From: Erythrobacter donghaensis
GTDB taxonomy: Bacteria > Pseudomonadota > Alphaproteobacteria > Sphingomonadales > Sphingomonadaceae
DNA length: 64,000 bases
Assembly: GCF_002155425.1 (NCBI RefSeq)
Contig: NZ_MUYG01000005.1
Span: 62,001-126,000, forward strand
Reading direction: 5' to 3'
Each line of letters begins with the position of its first letter. Position 1 is the first letter of the stretch. Below are positions 1 through 9,400 of this stretch, in pieces. The notes under the pieces were generated by a model. It had not been told where the DNA came from and searched no databases. It was given only the letters and a program-made list of their open reading frames with translations. Made by a program: the position numbers and the translations under genes.

Positions 1-609
1 CTCGGGTCGGGGAGCGGGGTGCTGATCGCGCCCGATATCATCGTTACCAATGCCCATGTAATCGAGGACGGGCAGCGCTTCGAAATCGGCCCCGCGCGCG
101 ATGTCGCGGTGACGCTGGCGGTCGACGTGCAGCACGATCTCGCGCTGCTGCGCTGCCAGACGCGCGGCGAGCCGCTGCCGATCCGCATCGGATCGCCGCT
201 GTTTCTGGGCGAGGACATCATGGCCGCCGGCTTTCCGCTGATCGACGTGCTGGGCGCCGATCTCAAGGTCACCACCGGCAATGTCTCGGGCCTGACCGGG
301 GGCGGGGGCGACGTCTCGCGCTTCCAGTTTTCCGCGCCAATCGGATCGGGATCATCGGGGGGCGCGATCATCGACGAGTTCGGCAATCTGGTCGGCGTGA
401 CCTCGGCCAGCCTCGCGCATGATAATATGCGCAACCGGGGATCGATCTCCGAGAACGTCAATTTCGGCATCCGCGCCGCGCTGGTCTATGAAATGGCGGC
501 AGCGGCGGGGGCGGATCTGCCTCCGATGGCGGTCTCGACCGACAATCTGCGCCGCAACGTGGTGGCGCGCGCGCGCAATGCGGTGGTTCCCATCATCGTC
601 CATGCCTGA
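1..609 (+). CDS. Trypsin-like serine protease, 5' end missing
   Basis: The reading frame is open from the first base, so the gene begins left of the window; the GTG at 19 is internal to the conserved fold. The visible 202 residues cover most of a chymotrypsin-fold domain: TNAHV carries the catalytic His (codon at 55), HDLALL the Asp (136) and GSSGG the nucleophilic Ser (355). No PDZ domain follows, so it is not a full DegP. The stop overlaps the next start by 8 bases, which suggests co-transcription with the Ter-type operon downstream. The substrate is unknown. It could act as a stress-activated protease of that system, but this is inferred only from position. Confidence 0.85.
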   Translation, partial: LGSGSGVLIAPDIIVTNAHVIEDGQRFEIGPARDVAVTLAVDVQHDLALLRCQTRGEPLPIRIGSPLFLGEDIMAAGFPLIDVLGADLKVTTGNVSGLTGGGGDVSRFQFSAPIGSGSSGGAIIDEFGNLVGVTSASLAHDNMRNRGSISENVNFGIRAALVYEMAAAAGADLPPMAVSTDNLRRNVVARARNAVVPIIVHA

Positions 610-1744
610 GGATGCGCCGGGCCGGGTCAAGGTCGATCTGCCGACCGGCACGCTGGTGCTGCACGATGTCGCGCCGGAGCGGGTTGCCAACCTGTGCCAA
701 TTCGCCGCACGTGCCAATCCCAAGCGGGGCTTCCTGATCGTTTCGACGGTGCTCGGGCGGCACCTGCCCACGCCGCCGCAGGCCCTGCGCGCCGCCGCCG
801 ATGCACTCGCCGCGCAATTGCCGGGCGATCTGCCCGAACCCGTGCTGTTCTGCGGCATGGCCGAGACCGCGACGGGGCTGGCGCAAGCGGTCTGGGCGGC
901 ATGGCGCGCGCGGCATCCGGGGGCCGAAAGCGCCTATGTCCAGTCGAGCCGCCAGACCGTCACGGGCGCGCGCATCCTGTGCCGGTTCGAGGAAGACCAC
1001 AGCCACGCCGCCAGCCACATGGTGCAGGTCAGCACAGAGGTTGAGCCCATGCTCGCCGCCGCGCACAGCCTTGTCATCGTCGACGACGAATGCAGCACCG
1101 GCGCGACCTTTGTCGAGGCAGCCGAGGCGCTGGTGGCGGCGCTCCCGCAGATCGAACGGGTCGCCTGCGCCAGCCTCACCGATTGGAGCGCAGGAGCCTT
1201 CCTCGCGCGTATGCCGCGCCCCGCCAGCGCCCATTCGCTGATCGCGGGGACGCTGGAATGGACGCCGGGGGCAGGGCAGGTCGCAGCAAAGCTCGCCCCC
1301 ACCGCCAACCGCCACGGCACCGCGCCCGCCAGCGGAATGCGCAGCCGCACCGGGCTGCTCGCACCTGAGGCCGCCATCCGCGCGCCCATCACAACCGCGC
1401 CGGCCGAGCGCGTGCTGGTGCTGGGCGACGGCGAACACGCCTACGAGGCGCTGTGCATCGCCGAGGACATCGCCGCGCAGGGGGGCGTGCCCGCGCTCCA
1501 GTCGATCACCCGCACTCCGGCGCTGCTTGGCCATGCGATGCGCAGCGTCGCCACGCTGGCGGACGCCTATGGCTCGGGCGCGACGTGCCATGTCTACAAC
1601 CTCCTCGCCCACGACCCCGCGCGCATCGTGATCGCCGCCGAGATTGAGGGCGGGCAGGCCGAGGCGCTGCGCGGCTGGCTCGCCGAAGCGGGCAGCGACG
1701 CTGTGGTGGAGCTGGCGCTGTGCCGCTATGGCGAGGCCCCGTGA
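602..1744 (+). CDS. Phosphoribosyltransferase with C-terminal TRSP domain (Ter-associated)
   Basis: A 380-aa protein. The N-terminal half is an orotate-PRTase-like domain with a clear PRPP-binding loop, VDDECSTGAT, near residue 160. The C-terminal part (about 265-380) looks like the TRSP domain known from Ter gene clusters; the name-giving motif appears here as TRTP in SITRTPALLG. In the published model of Ter systems this enzyme takes part in making a nucleoside-like metabolite; the real substrate is unknown. ATG 602 was chosen because it overlaps the protease stop and starts right before conserved sequence; the frame is open further upstream but runs inside the protease gene. The next gene overlaps by GTGA. 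Confidence 0.85.
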   Translation: MPEDAPGRVKVDLPTGTLVLHDVAPERVANLCQFAARANPKRGFLIVSTVLGRHLPTPPQALRAAADALAAQLPGDLPEPVLFCGMAETATGLAQAVWAAWRARHPGAESAYVQSSRQTVTGARILCRFEEDHSHAASHMVQVSTEVEPMLAAAHSLVIVDDECSTGATFVEAAEALVAALPQIERVACASLTDWSAGAFLARMPRPASAHSLIAGTLEWTPGAGQVAAKLAPTANRHGTAPASGMRSRTGLLAPEAAIRAPITTAPAERVLVLGDGEHAYEALCIAEDIAAQGGVPALQSITRTPALLGHAMRSVATLADAYGSGATCHVYNLLAHDPARIVIAAEIEGGQAEALRGWLAEAGSDAVVELALCRYGEAP

Positions 1745-2496
1745 CCGCGCTTACCCCCCTGATTCTCGCCGATCTCGACGACAGCCTGTTCCAGACCCGC
1801 GGCAAGTGCGGCGACTGGCCGGAGGCGCGCCTGCGCCCGATGAGCCGCCTCGTCGATGGCGCGCCGAGCGGCTATGCCACTCCGCCGCAGCAGGGCTTGC
1901 TGGCATGGCTGGCGCATGGCGAGGTCGTCCCCGTCACGGCCCGCAGCCGCGCGGTTCTGGCGCGGGTCGATATCGCGCAGGCCCCGGCGATCTGCGCCAA
2001 TGGTGGCTGCATCCTCACCGCCGAAGGCACGCCCGACAGGGTGTGGCACAAGCGGCTCGAAGCGCTCGCCGCGGCGGGCACGCCCCCGGCGGCGCTCTAT
2101 CCGCAGCTCACCGACACGCTCGACAGCGCCGCCTTCCGCCACTGGATCGTGAGCGATGGGGGGCTCGACCTCTATATCGTCATCAAGAGCAATCTGGGGG
2201 ACGAAGCGGGTCTCGCCGCGCTGGCCGAGGCGCTGGCGGAGCGCCTGCCCCAAGGCTGGCGCATCCACGCCAATGGCAACAACCTCGCCTTTCTGCCGCC
2301 CTGGCTGAGCAAGCGCGCGGCGGTGCGATACTGGCTCGAAGCCGTGCGCCGCGATACGCCCGAGCGGCTGGTGGTGGGGATCGGGGATTCGTGGTCCGAC
2401 GCGGGCTTTCTCGACCTTTGCCATATGGCGATGATCCCGACGCAGGCGCAACTGTGGCAGCACATCGCGCGCGGGCACAGCTGGATCGACGGATGA
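1741..2496 (+). CDS. HAD-superfamily phosphatase of the Ter-type biosynthetic operon
   Basis: A 251-aa HAD hydrolase. Motif I is DLDDSLFQT close to the N-terminus, with both aspartates, and the late acidic motif is GIGDSWSD near residue 215, typical of Cof/SPP-like phosphatases. The GTG at 1741 overlaps the upstream stop as GTGA; an earlier in-frame GTG at 1720 is possible but would give a longer overlap. HAD enzymes are regular members of Ter-linked biosynthetic operons, where they are proposed to dephosphorylate the phosphoribosyl product of the neighbouring PRTases. The downstream gene overlaps by ATGA. Substrate unproven. Confidence 0.85.
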   Translation: MTALTPLILADLDDSLFQTRGKCGDWPEARLRPMSRLVDGAPSGYATPPQQGLLAWLAHGEVVPVTARSRAVLARVDIAQAPAICANGGCILTAEGTPDRVWHKRLEALAAAGTPPAALYPQLTDTLDSAAFRHWIVSDGGLDLYIVIKSNLGDEAGLAALAEALAERLPQGWRIHANGNNLAFLPPWLSKRAAVRYWLEAVRRDTPERLVVGIGDSWSDAGFLDLCHMAMIPTQAQLWQHIARGHSWIDG

Positions 2497-3566
2497 GCGG
2501 CTTTTCCGGCTCCTACGCGCCCGAGGATGTGACCTTCCTGCTGAAGCCCGCCGCGGTCGCGCTGACGGGCGTGGCGGAAAAGGAGGCGCTGATCCAGTCG
2601 GGCGCGCGGCATTATTCCGAGATGCTGTCGGAAGAGCGCTTGCCCGACGACCGCTATCTCGCGCTCTACCGCGCGGCGCTGGCGCGCAATGGCGGGCGCT
2701 TGAGAGCCGATGTCGAGACACTCGCCGATGCCATCGCCGCGCGCCCTGAGACCGCGCGCAGTTGCACGATCATCTCGCTCGCCCGTGCGGGCACGCCCAT
2801 CGGCGTGCTGCTGCGCCGTGCGCTGGTTCGGCGCGGGCTCGATGTGGCGCATTATTCGATCAGCATCATCCGCGGTCGCGGGATCGACCGGGTGGCGCTC
2901 GCCCACATTGCCGCGCTGCGCGGGACGGCGGATGCGGTGTTCGTCGACGGGTGGACGGGCAAGGGCGCGATTACCGGGGAGCTCGAGGCGAGCCTTGCCG
3001 ATGGCACTGCGGGCTTTGCGCCCTTTCTCGCGGTGATCGCCGATCCGGCGGGCTGTGCCAGTCTGGCGGCGACCTCGGAGGATTACCTGATCCCCTCCGG
3101 CATCCTCGGCGCGATCGTCTCGGGGCTGTTCAGCCGCTCGGTGCTGTCGGAAGATCTGGTGGGGCGGGGCGAATTCCACGCCTGCCGCCACCTCACCGAG
3201 CACGCCGCTGCCGACCAGTCGCGTGCCTTCGTCGATGCCATCGAGGCCGCGCCCCTGCCGCAGCAGACCTTTCCGGGCTGGAGCCCCGAAGGCGCGCGCG
3301 AAAGCCGCGCGGCCTGCACCGCGCTGGTGGAAGGGCTGATGAGCGAATACGCCGTCACCAACGTCAACCGCATCAAGCCCGGCATCGCCGAAGCGACCCG
3401 CGCCGTGCTGCGCCGGGTGCCGCACGCGGTGTTCGTGCGCGATCCGAATGATGCGGAAGTGGCCCATCTGCTGCACCTTGCCGATCAAAGCGGCGTAGAG
3501 GTGCACCAGCGGGAACTCGGAAACTACCGGGCCGTAACCCTGATAGCCAAGGCTGGAGACGCATGA
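2493..3566 (+). CDS. StiP-family PRTase with C-terminal PELOTA RNA-binding domain
   Basis: A 357-aa protein. Residues about 90-260 match the second PRTase family of Ter clusters (databases often label it 'cysteine protease StiP'): SLARAGTPIGVLL, HYSISIIRGRGID and VFVDGWTGKG are its hallmark stretches. The last roughly 70 residues (RIKPGIAEATRAVL onward) resemble the PELOTA-type RNA-binding domain that usually ends this family. Its start and stop overlap both neighbours by ATGA, so translation is probably coupled across the operon. Known of the family: association with TerD/TelA systems. Inferred: action on a nucleotide-like substrate, perhaps with RNA binding. Confidence 0.85.
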   Translation: MSGFSGSYAPEDVTFLLKPAAVALTGVAEKEALIQSGARHYSEMLSEERLPDDRYLALYRAALARNGGRLRADVETLADAIAARPETARSCTIISLARAGTPIGVLLRRALVRRGLDVAHYSISIIRGRGIDRVALAHIAALRGTADAVFVDGWTGKGAITGELEASLADGTAGFAPFLAVIADPAGCASLAATSEDYLIPSGILGAIVSGLFSRSVLSEDLVGRGEFHACRHLTEHAAADQSRAFVDAIEAAPLPQQTFPGWSPEGARESRAACTALVEGLMSEYAVTNVNRIKPGIAEATRAVLRRVPHAVFVRDPNDAEVAHLLHLADQSGVEVHQRELGNYRAVTLIAKAGDA

Positions 3567-4480
3567 TGACCAAAGCCGTCGACCTGGGGGCCACGCTCTA
3601 CATCCCGGTGCAGCACCCGCGCCTGCCCGAGCTGCTGGCGGGGGCCAATCCCGATCTGCGCTCGGTGGTGATCTGTCTGGAGGATTCGCTGCACGAGGCG
3701 GACGTGGGCGCCGCGCAGGAGGTGTTCACCGCGATCCTCAGGATGCTTGAGGCGGTGCCGCCGCAGCTGATCGTCTATACCCGCCCGCGCTCGCCCGCCA
3801 TGCTCAGCTGGATGCAGGCGCAGCCGGGGATCGCGCGGCTGGCGGGCTTCGTCTTGCCCAAGATCACCACTGCGAACCTCGCCGACTGGCTGGCGCGGCT
3901 GGAGGGTTTCCTGCACGGGATCATGCCCACCATCGAGAGCGCCGAGGCTTTCGACCGCGCCGCGCTCACCCGGCTGGCGGGCGCGCTGGCGCCGCTGGGC
4001 GAGCAGGTTCATGCGGTCAGGATCGGCGGGAACGACATCCTCAACGTCCTCGGCGTGCGCCGCTCGCGGGAGCGGACGGCCTATGACGGGCCGCTCGGCC
4101 TCGCCATCTCCACCATGGCAAGCGTGTTCCTGCCCGAGGGGCTGGCGCTGTCGGCCCCGGTGTTCGAGCATTACGCCCAGACCGATCTGCTGCGTGAGGA
4201 AGTCGCGCGCGATCTCGAGCATGGCCTGCTCACCAAGACCGCGATCCACCCCTCGCAGGTGGCGATCATCCACGAGGCGTTGCGCCCCGCCGCCAGCGAG
4301 GTCGAGGACGCGCGCGCGATCCTTGCGCGCGAGGCGCGGGCGGTGTTCGGGCAGGGGGGCAGCATGTGCGAGCCGACCACCCATGCGCGCTGGGCCGCAG
4401 GCGTGCTCGACCGGGCAGGCGTGCATGGCATCGCCGGGGCCGCACCGGGGCTTCCGCAAGCGCCCACCCGGGTCGCCTGA
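3563..4480 (+). CDS. HpcH/HpaI aldolase / citrate-lyase beta (CitE)-like protein
   Basis: A 305-aa TIM-barrel lyase of the CitE family. LYIPVQHPRLPELL near the start, SVVICLEDSL and IMPTIESAEAF are the recognisable family stretches, and the acidic residues of CLED and IES are likely Mg-binding. Two ATG codons in tandem (3563 and 3566) are possible; the first overlaps the upstream stop as ATGA. CitE-like enzymes are a standard part of the Ter-associated operon, where a carbon-carbon bond reaction on a CoA or nucleoside-linked precursor has been proposed. The ATP-grasp enzyme often found in such operons is not in the visible part of this one. Confidence 0.85.
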   Translation: MMTKAVDLGATLYIPVQHPRLPELLAGANPDLRSVVICLEDSLHEADVGAAQEVFTAILRMLEAVPPQLIVYTRPRSPAMLSWMQAQPGIARLAGFVLPKITTANLADWLARLEGFLHGIMPTIESAEAFDRAALTRLAGALAPLGEQVHAVRIGGNDILNVLGVRRSRERTAYDGPLGLAISTMASVFLPEGLALSAPVFEHYAQTDLLREEVARDLEHGLLTKTAIHPSQVAIIHEALRPAASEVEDARAILAREARAVFGQGGSMCEPTTHARWAAGVLDRAGVHGIAGAAPGLPQAPTRVA

Positions 4481-4496
4481 CTCCGCCCGAGCGACC

Positions 4497-5456
4497 GTGC
4501 CCGTCCCCGCCATCTCCAAGCGCCGTCATGCGGAACTGGCCGGGCAGGCGCTCAAATATGTCGCCGAACTGGCGCAGATCGAGCCCTTGAGCCCGGCCTT
4601 CGACCACAAGCTCGAAGCCATCCACACACTCGGTAGCGACGAAATCGCCGCGCTCGGCGCGCGCCATGCGGGCAGCCTCGCCCATGTCGCGCCGCCGCCG
4701 ACCGATGGCATCGCCGCCGCGATTGCCGCGCTGCGGCGCATGGCCGAGAGCCTCGAACCGCTGCGGCAAGGCAATCTGGCGGAAGGCGGCAAGCGCTTCG
4801 GACTGTTCGCCGCCAAGCCCGATCCGGCGGCCTATTTCCGCCGCTACCGCGCCGCGCAAGGCGGCATCGAGGCGGCGCTCGCCCGCCTCACCCGCGAGCG
4901 TGACGGGCTGCTGCGCGCCAATGTCGCGCTCGAGGTGGAGCGCGCCAGCCTCGCCGCGCCGCTGGCGGTGCTGAGCGAACAGACGCTGTTTGCGCAAGAA
5001 GTCGCGCTCACGCTCGAAGCGCGGGCCGATACGATGGCGGCGCGCGAGCCGATGCGCGCGCAGCGGCTGCGCTCCGATGCGCTCCACGCGGTGCGCAGCC
5101 GCCAGCGCGATATCGCAGAAGCCCGCGCGCTCGCCCAGCAGGCGGTGGCGGCAAGGGAGATCGTCACCGATACCAACCGGCGCCTTGTCGAGGGCATCGA
5201 ACAGGCGACCGAGACCATGGTGCTGGTGCTGCGGACCGCCATCGTCGCCGCCCGCCTGATTGCCCGGCAGGAGCTGGTGCTCGACGGGATCGCCAGTCTC
5301 AACCGCGCGGCGAGCAACCTCATCGCCAGCGACGAACCGGTCTGCGCCGAGGCAGACGCGGCTGCCTTGCAGGAGGCCTTCGCGCGGCTTTACCACGCAC
5401 TCGACCAGCTTGATCACGAGCGCGCGGCGATCACCACCCTTTCCCCAAGCGGTTAG
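4497..5456 (+). CDS. TelA-family toxic anion resistance protein
   Basis: A 319-aa, largely helical protein matching the TelA/KlaA family. Diagnostic stretches are GGKRFGLF (about residue 100), then coiled-coil segments, the ERASLAAPLAVLSEQTLFAQEVAL region, and RQRDIAEARALAQQAVAAREIV; the C-terminal TNRRLVEGIEQATETMVLVLRTA region is also typical. The start was set at GTG 4497, 16 bases after the CitE-like gene; the frame is open upstream but lies inside that gene. TelA proteins accompany Ter proteins and are linked to tellurite and other stress tolerance by an unknown mechanism. Its position at the end of the PRTase-HAD-StiP-CitE set supports reading the whole block as a Ter-type stress module. 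Confidence 0.85.
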   Translation: MPVPAISKRRHAELAGQALKYVAELAQIEPLSPAFDHKLEAIHTLGSDEIAALGARHAGSLAHVAPPPTDGIAAAIAALRRMAESLEPLRQGNLAEGGKRFGLFAAKPDPAAYFRRYRAAQGGIEAALARLTRERDGLLRANVALEVERASLAAPLAVLSEQTLFAQEVALTLEARADTMAAREPMRAQRLRSDALHAVRSRQRDIAEARALAQQAVAAREIVTDTNRRLVEGIEQATETMVLVLRTAIVAARLIARQELVLDGIASLNRAASNLIASDEPVCAEADAAALQEAFARLYHALDQLDHERAAITTLSPSG

Positions 5457-5512
5457 CCGGTCTAAAGACACCTCCGTCAGCCCCTCGCCGGGCAAAGGAG
5501 ACGTCAAGGGCC

Positions 5513-5995
5513 GTGGGTCTGTTCGAAACGCTCAGGAAGATGTTCGCCGCGCCCGATGTGGAGCCTGCGCCGCCGGCCCGGTCTGCGCCGGCCCCCGCTG
5601 CTCCGCAGCGCCCGGCCTTCGACTACAGCGACGCGCGCATCCCTACCGGCGCGCGCGAGAAGATCGCCGGGATCCTCGCCAGCCTCGACGAGGTCGAAGC
5701 GATGATGGACCGCGAACAGGTGCAGGCGGTCAGCCGCACTGAGATCGAGCTGATGCGCGGCGAACACCTGCCCAAGCTGGTCAAGAGCTACATCGACATT
5801 CCCCCCGCGCACCGCGCCGAGATTTTCCGCACCACCGGCAAATCGGCGAGCTTCATCCTCGAGGAAAGCCTCGAGGCGATGCAGGGCCGGATCGACGAGA
5901 TCGCGCGCAATCTCGCGCAGCACGATCTGGATGCCTTCGCCAGCAACGCGGCCTTCATCAGCCGCCGCTACAGCGACAATGATCCCTTCCGCTAG
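5513..5995 (+). CDS. Unrecognised 160-aa protein downstream of telA
   Basis: I do not recognise the family. The protein begins with GTG, has a proline/alanine-rich linker at residues about 15-40 (PAPPARSAPAPAAPQRP), and then a mostly helical domain with many charged residues: IPTGAREKIAGILASLDEVE, then MRGEHLPKLVKSYIDIPPAHR. It has no signal peptide or membrane segment. It follows telA by 56 bases on the same strand, so it may be the last gene of the Ter-type operon; in Bacillus telA homologues sit next to xpaC, but I cannot show that this protein is an XpaC homologue. Its stop codon overlaps that of the convergent YciI gene (CTAG). Confidence 0.7.
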   Translation: MGLFETLRKMFAAPDVEPAPPARSAPAPAAPQRPAFDYSDARIPTGAREKIAGILASLDEVEAMMDREQVQAVSRTEIELMRGEHLPKLVKSYIDIPPAHRAEIFRTTGKSASFILEESLEAMQGRIDEIARNLAQHDLDAFASNAAFISRRYSDNDPFR

Positions 5996-6279
5996 GCCCA
6001 GTCGCCCAGCAGCGGGGTGAATTCGTCCACCCGGATCAGCTGCCACACCCCGCCGGTGAGGTAGGGATCGTCTGCCAGCAGCGCGCGCGCGGCGGCTTCG
6101 TCTTCGGCCTTGACGATCAGCAGCGAGCCGATGATCAGGCCATCCGCGCGCTTCAACGGGCCGACGATCACGAAATGCTCGGCATTGGCGTGGATGAATT
6201 CGAGATGCGCGGGGCGATGGATCGCGCGCAGCCGTCCGCCGTCTTCGCCGTCGCGGCAGTGAAAGCAGAACATCCGCAT
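5992..6279 (-). CDS. YciI-like protein
   Basis: A protein of about 95 aa of the YCII-related (dimeric ferredoxin-like) family: FCFHCRDG at the start, RPAHLEFI, a central GPL, then DPYLTGGVW and a C-terminal RVDEFTPLLG. Members are small soluble enzymes or accessory proteins, a few of them dehydrochlorinases or hydrolases; the role here is unknown. I prefer the ATG at 6279, which sits 8 bases after a GGGGG ribosome-binding sequence; the frame extends to a TTG at 6300. It converges on the Ter-type operon and is transcribed away from putA. Confidence 0.8.
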   Translation of the reverse strand: MRMFCFHCRDGEDGGRLRAIHRPAHLEFIHANAEHFVIVGPLKRADGLIIGSLLIVKAEDEAAARALLADDPYLTGGVWQLIRVDEFTPLLGDWA

Positions 6280-6358
6280 TCGTGTGGCCCCCATGAACAA
6301 GGCCGGACGCTACCCGCAAGGCGTGGCCGGGGCAAGGGAGGCCGGACCGTTGCAAAGA

Positions 6359-6375
6359 CTGCGCTTGAAGCGCAG
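6359..6375. promoter_or_regulatory. Inverted repeat in the putA upstream region
   Basis: CTGCGCT-TGA-AGCGCAG, a perfect 7-base inverted repeat 55 bases before the putA start codon. It could be an operator for a proline-responsive regulator. No regulator gene is adjacent, and GC-rich palindromes also occur by chance. Confidence 0.3.
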
Positions 6376-6429
6376 CCTTGCGGGGTTCAGAGCGCCGCAA
6401 ATCCCCCGAATCGTTTCAGGTAACACTCT

Positions 6430-9400
6430 ATGGCCGACTACACCGCCCCCTCCAGCATCGACCGCGCCGACCTTCGCCGCGCCTATCGTCAGGACGAGGA
6501 GGCCTGCATCGCCGAGCGGCTGGAGCAGGCCGCGCCGGCGGCGCGGGTGCATGATGCGGCGGCGGGTCTTGCGATCGACCTGATCGAGGGCGCGCGCGCC
6601 AAGAAGGCGAGCGGGATCGACGCCTTCCTCCAGCAATATGGCCTCGATACCGAGGAAGGCATCGCGCTGATGTGCCTTGCCGAAGCGCTGCTGCGCGTGC
6701 CCGATGCCGCGACCGCCGATGCGTTGATCCGCGACAAGATCGGGAGCATCGAATGGGGCGAGCATCTCGGCGAAAGCTCCTCCACCTTCGTCAACGCGGC
6801 GACCTTCTCGCTGATGCTGACCGGCGAAGTGCTCGATCCGCCCGAGGCGCGCCAGCGCGGCATGGGCGGGGTGCTCAAGCGCGCGATTAACCGGCTGGGC
6901 GAACCAGTGATCCGCACCGCGACCGCGCAGGCGATGAAGATTCTGGGCGGCCAGTTCGTCTTCGGCCGCACTATCGACGAAGCGCTGAAGCGCGCCGCGC
7001 CCGAACGCGCGCGCGGGATTACCCACAGCTTCGACATGCTCGGCGAAGCGGCGATGACTTTTGAGGATGCCGAGAAATACCGGCAGGCCTATGAAGGCGC
7101 GCTCACCCGGCTGGCGCGCGAAGCGGGGGCGGGGGTCGTCGCGTCGCCGGGGATCTCGGTCAAGCTCTCGGCGCTGCATCCCAAATACACGATCTTCCAC
7201 GCGGAGCAGACGCGCGCGGACATGGTGCCGGTGGTGAAGGCGCTGGCGCTGAAGGCGCGGGATGCCGACATCCACTTCACCATCGACGCTGAGGAGGCCG
7301 AGCGGCTGGAACTCAGCCTCGACATCATCGAGGCACTGGTCGCCGATGACGAGCTGTTCCAGCGCCCCGATGGCAGCCGGTGGGAAGGCTTCGGCCTTGC
7401 CATTCAGGCCTATCAGAAGCGTGGGCTTGCGGTGTGCGACTGGGCGGGCAAGCTGGCCCGGCGGCACGGGCGCAAGCTGTTCGTGCGGCTGGTGAAGGGC
7501 GCCTATTGGGACAGCGAGATCAAGCTCAGCCAGGTGGGCGGCTATACCGATTACCCGGTCTTCACCCGCAAGGTCGCGACCGATGTCAGTTACCTCGCCT
7601 GCGCCGCGCGGCTGTTTGAACACGCCGACGTGATCCACGCCGCTTTCGCCACGCACAACGCCTACACCATCGGCGCGATCAAGAGCATGAGCGAGGGCAA
7701 GCCTTTTGAGTTTCAACGCCTGCACGGCATGGGCGAGGAAGTTTACGAGGCGCTCCACGCGATCGAGGGCAACCGGAAGACGCCGGTCAGGATCTATGCG
7801 CCGGTCGGCGGGCACAAGGAATTGCTCGCCTATCTGGTGCGCCGGTTGCTGGAAAACGGGGCCAATACCAGCTTCGTCAACCGCATGGGCGATGCCGATA
7901 TTCCGGCGGAAGAACTCGTGGGCGATCCGGTGGCGGAGCTTGCCGCGATGAGCCCGCGCCGCAATCCCGCCATCCCGCTGCCCAAGGACATCTTCGGTGC
8001 GCGCCGGAACAGCGCCGGGATCGACCTCAGCGACCCGACCGTGCGCGAGCCGCTGATGGAGCGGCTGACCGCGCTCGAGAGCAAGCCCTGGCGCGCCGAG
8101 CCGACGTTCCTCGCCAGCACCGCCGGGGAAATCGCCCCCATCACCATGCCGCACGATCTCTCCGTGGTGATCGGCACCCGCCGCGATGCGACCGCAGAGG
8201 AGGTGGACGCCGCTGTCACCCGTGCTGCCGCGATCCAGCCCGGCTGGGACTCGCTCGGCGGAGAGGCGCGCGCGCTACTGCTCGAGGAAGCTGCCGACCT
8301 GTTCGAGGCGCATACCGACGAATTCCTCAGCCTGTGCCAGCGCGAGGCGGGCAAGACCCTGCTCGACGCGGTGCTCGAACTGCGCGAGGCGGTGGACTTC
8401 CTGCGCTTCTACGCTGCCGAAGCGCGCCGGCAGTTCGCTGCGCCCACCATCCTGCCCGGGCCGACGGGGGAGGAGAACTCGCTCTCGCTCCACGGGCGCG
8501 GGGTGTTCGCCACGATCAGCCCGTGGAACTTCCCGCTGGCGATCTTCACCGGCATGGCCGCCGCCGCGCTCGCCGCGGGCAATGCGGTGATCGCCAAGCC
8601 TGCCGAACAGACCCCGCTGATCGCCGCGTTGGCGGTGAAGCTGTGCCACGAAGCGGGCATCCCGGCCGAGGCTTTCCAGCTACTCCCCGGCGCCGGGCCG
8701 GTCGGGCAGATGATCACCGCCCACCCCAGGCTGGCGGGTGTCGCCTTCACCGGATCGACCGAGACCGCGCAGGCGATCAACCGCACGCTCGCCGGGCGCG
8801 ACGGCCCGATCGCTACGCTGATCGCCGAGACCGGCGGGCAGAACGCGATGATCGTCGACAGCTCGGCCCTGCCCGAACAGGTGGTGCGCGACGTGCTGGC
8901 GAGCGCTTTCCAGAGCGCGGGGCAGCGCTGCTCGGCCTTGCGGGTGCTTTACCTTCAGGACGACATCGCCGACCCCATGCTGGCGATGATCCGCGGCGGG
9001 TTCGAGGCGCTGAACATTGGCGATCCGGCGGATTTCGCCACCGATGTCGGCCCGGTGATCGACCCCGACGCGCAGGCGCGGCTCGAACGCCATGTCGCGC
9101 GCTGCCTCGCCTCGGAACGCACCGTCACCCGCTTGCCGCTCCCGCCGGGGGTGGAGAAGGGCTGCTTCGTCGCGCCCACCATCGTCGAGATCGGCGGGAT
9201 CGGCGATCTGGCGCGCGAGCATTTCGGCCCCGTCCTCCACGTCGCGCGCTTCAAGGCGAGCCAGCTCGGGCAGGTGGTCGAGGACATCAACGCCAGCGGC
9301 TACGGCCTCACGCTCGGCCTGCACAGCCGCATCGCCGAAACGCGGCGCTTTGTTCAGGCGCGTGCCAGAGTGGGCAATTTCTACGTCAACCGTAACCAGA

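Noticed and set aside
6310-8154. 614-codon minus-strand frame opposite putA
   Set aside because: It is antisense to a well-conserved PutA coding sequence; long antisense frames are expected in GC-rich DNA, and the protein shows no domain.
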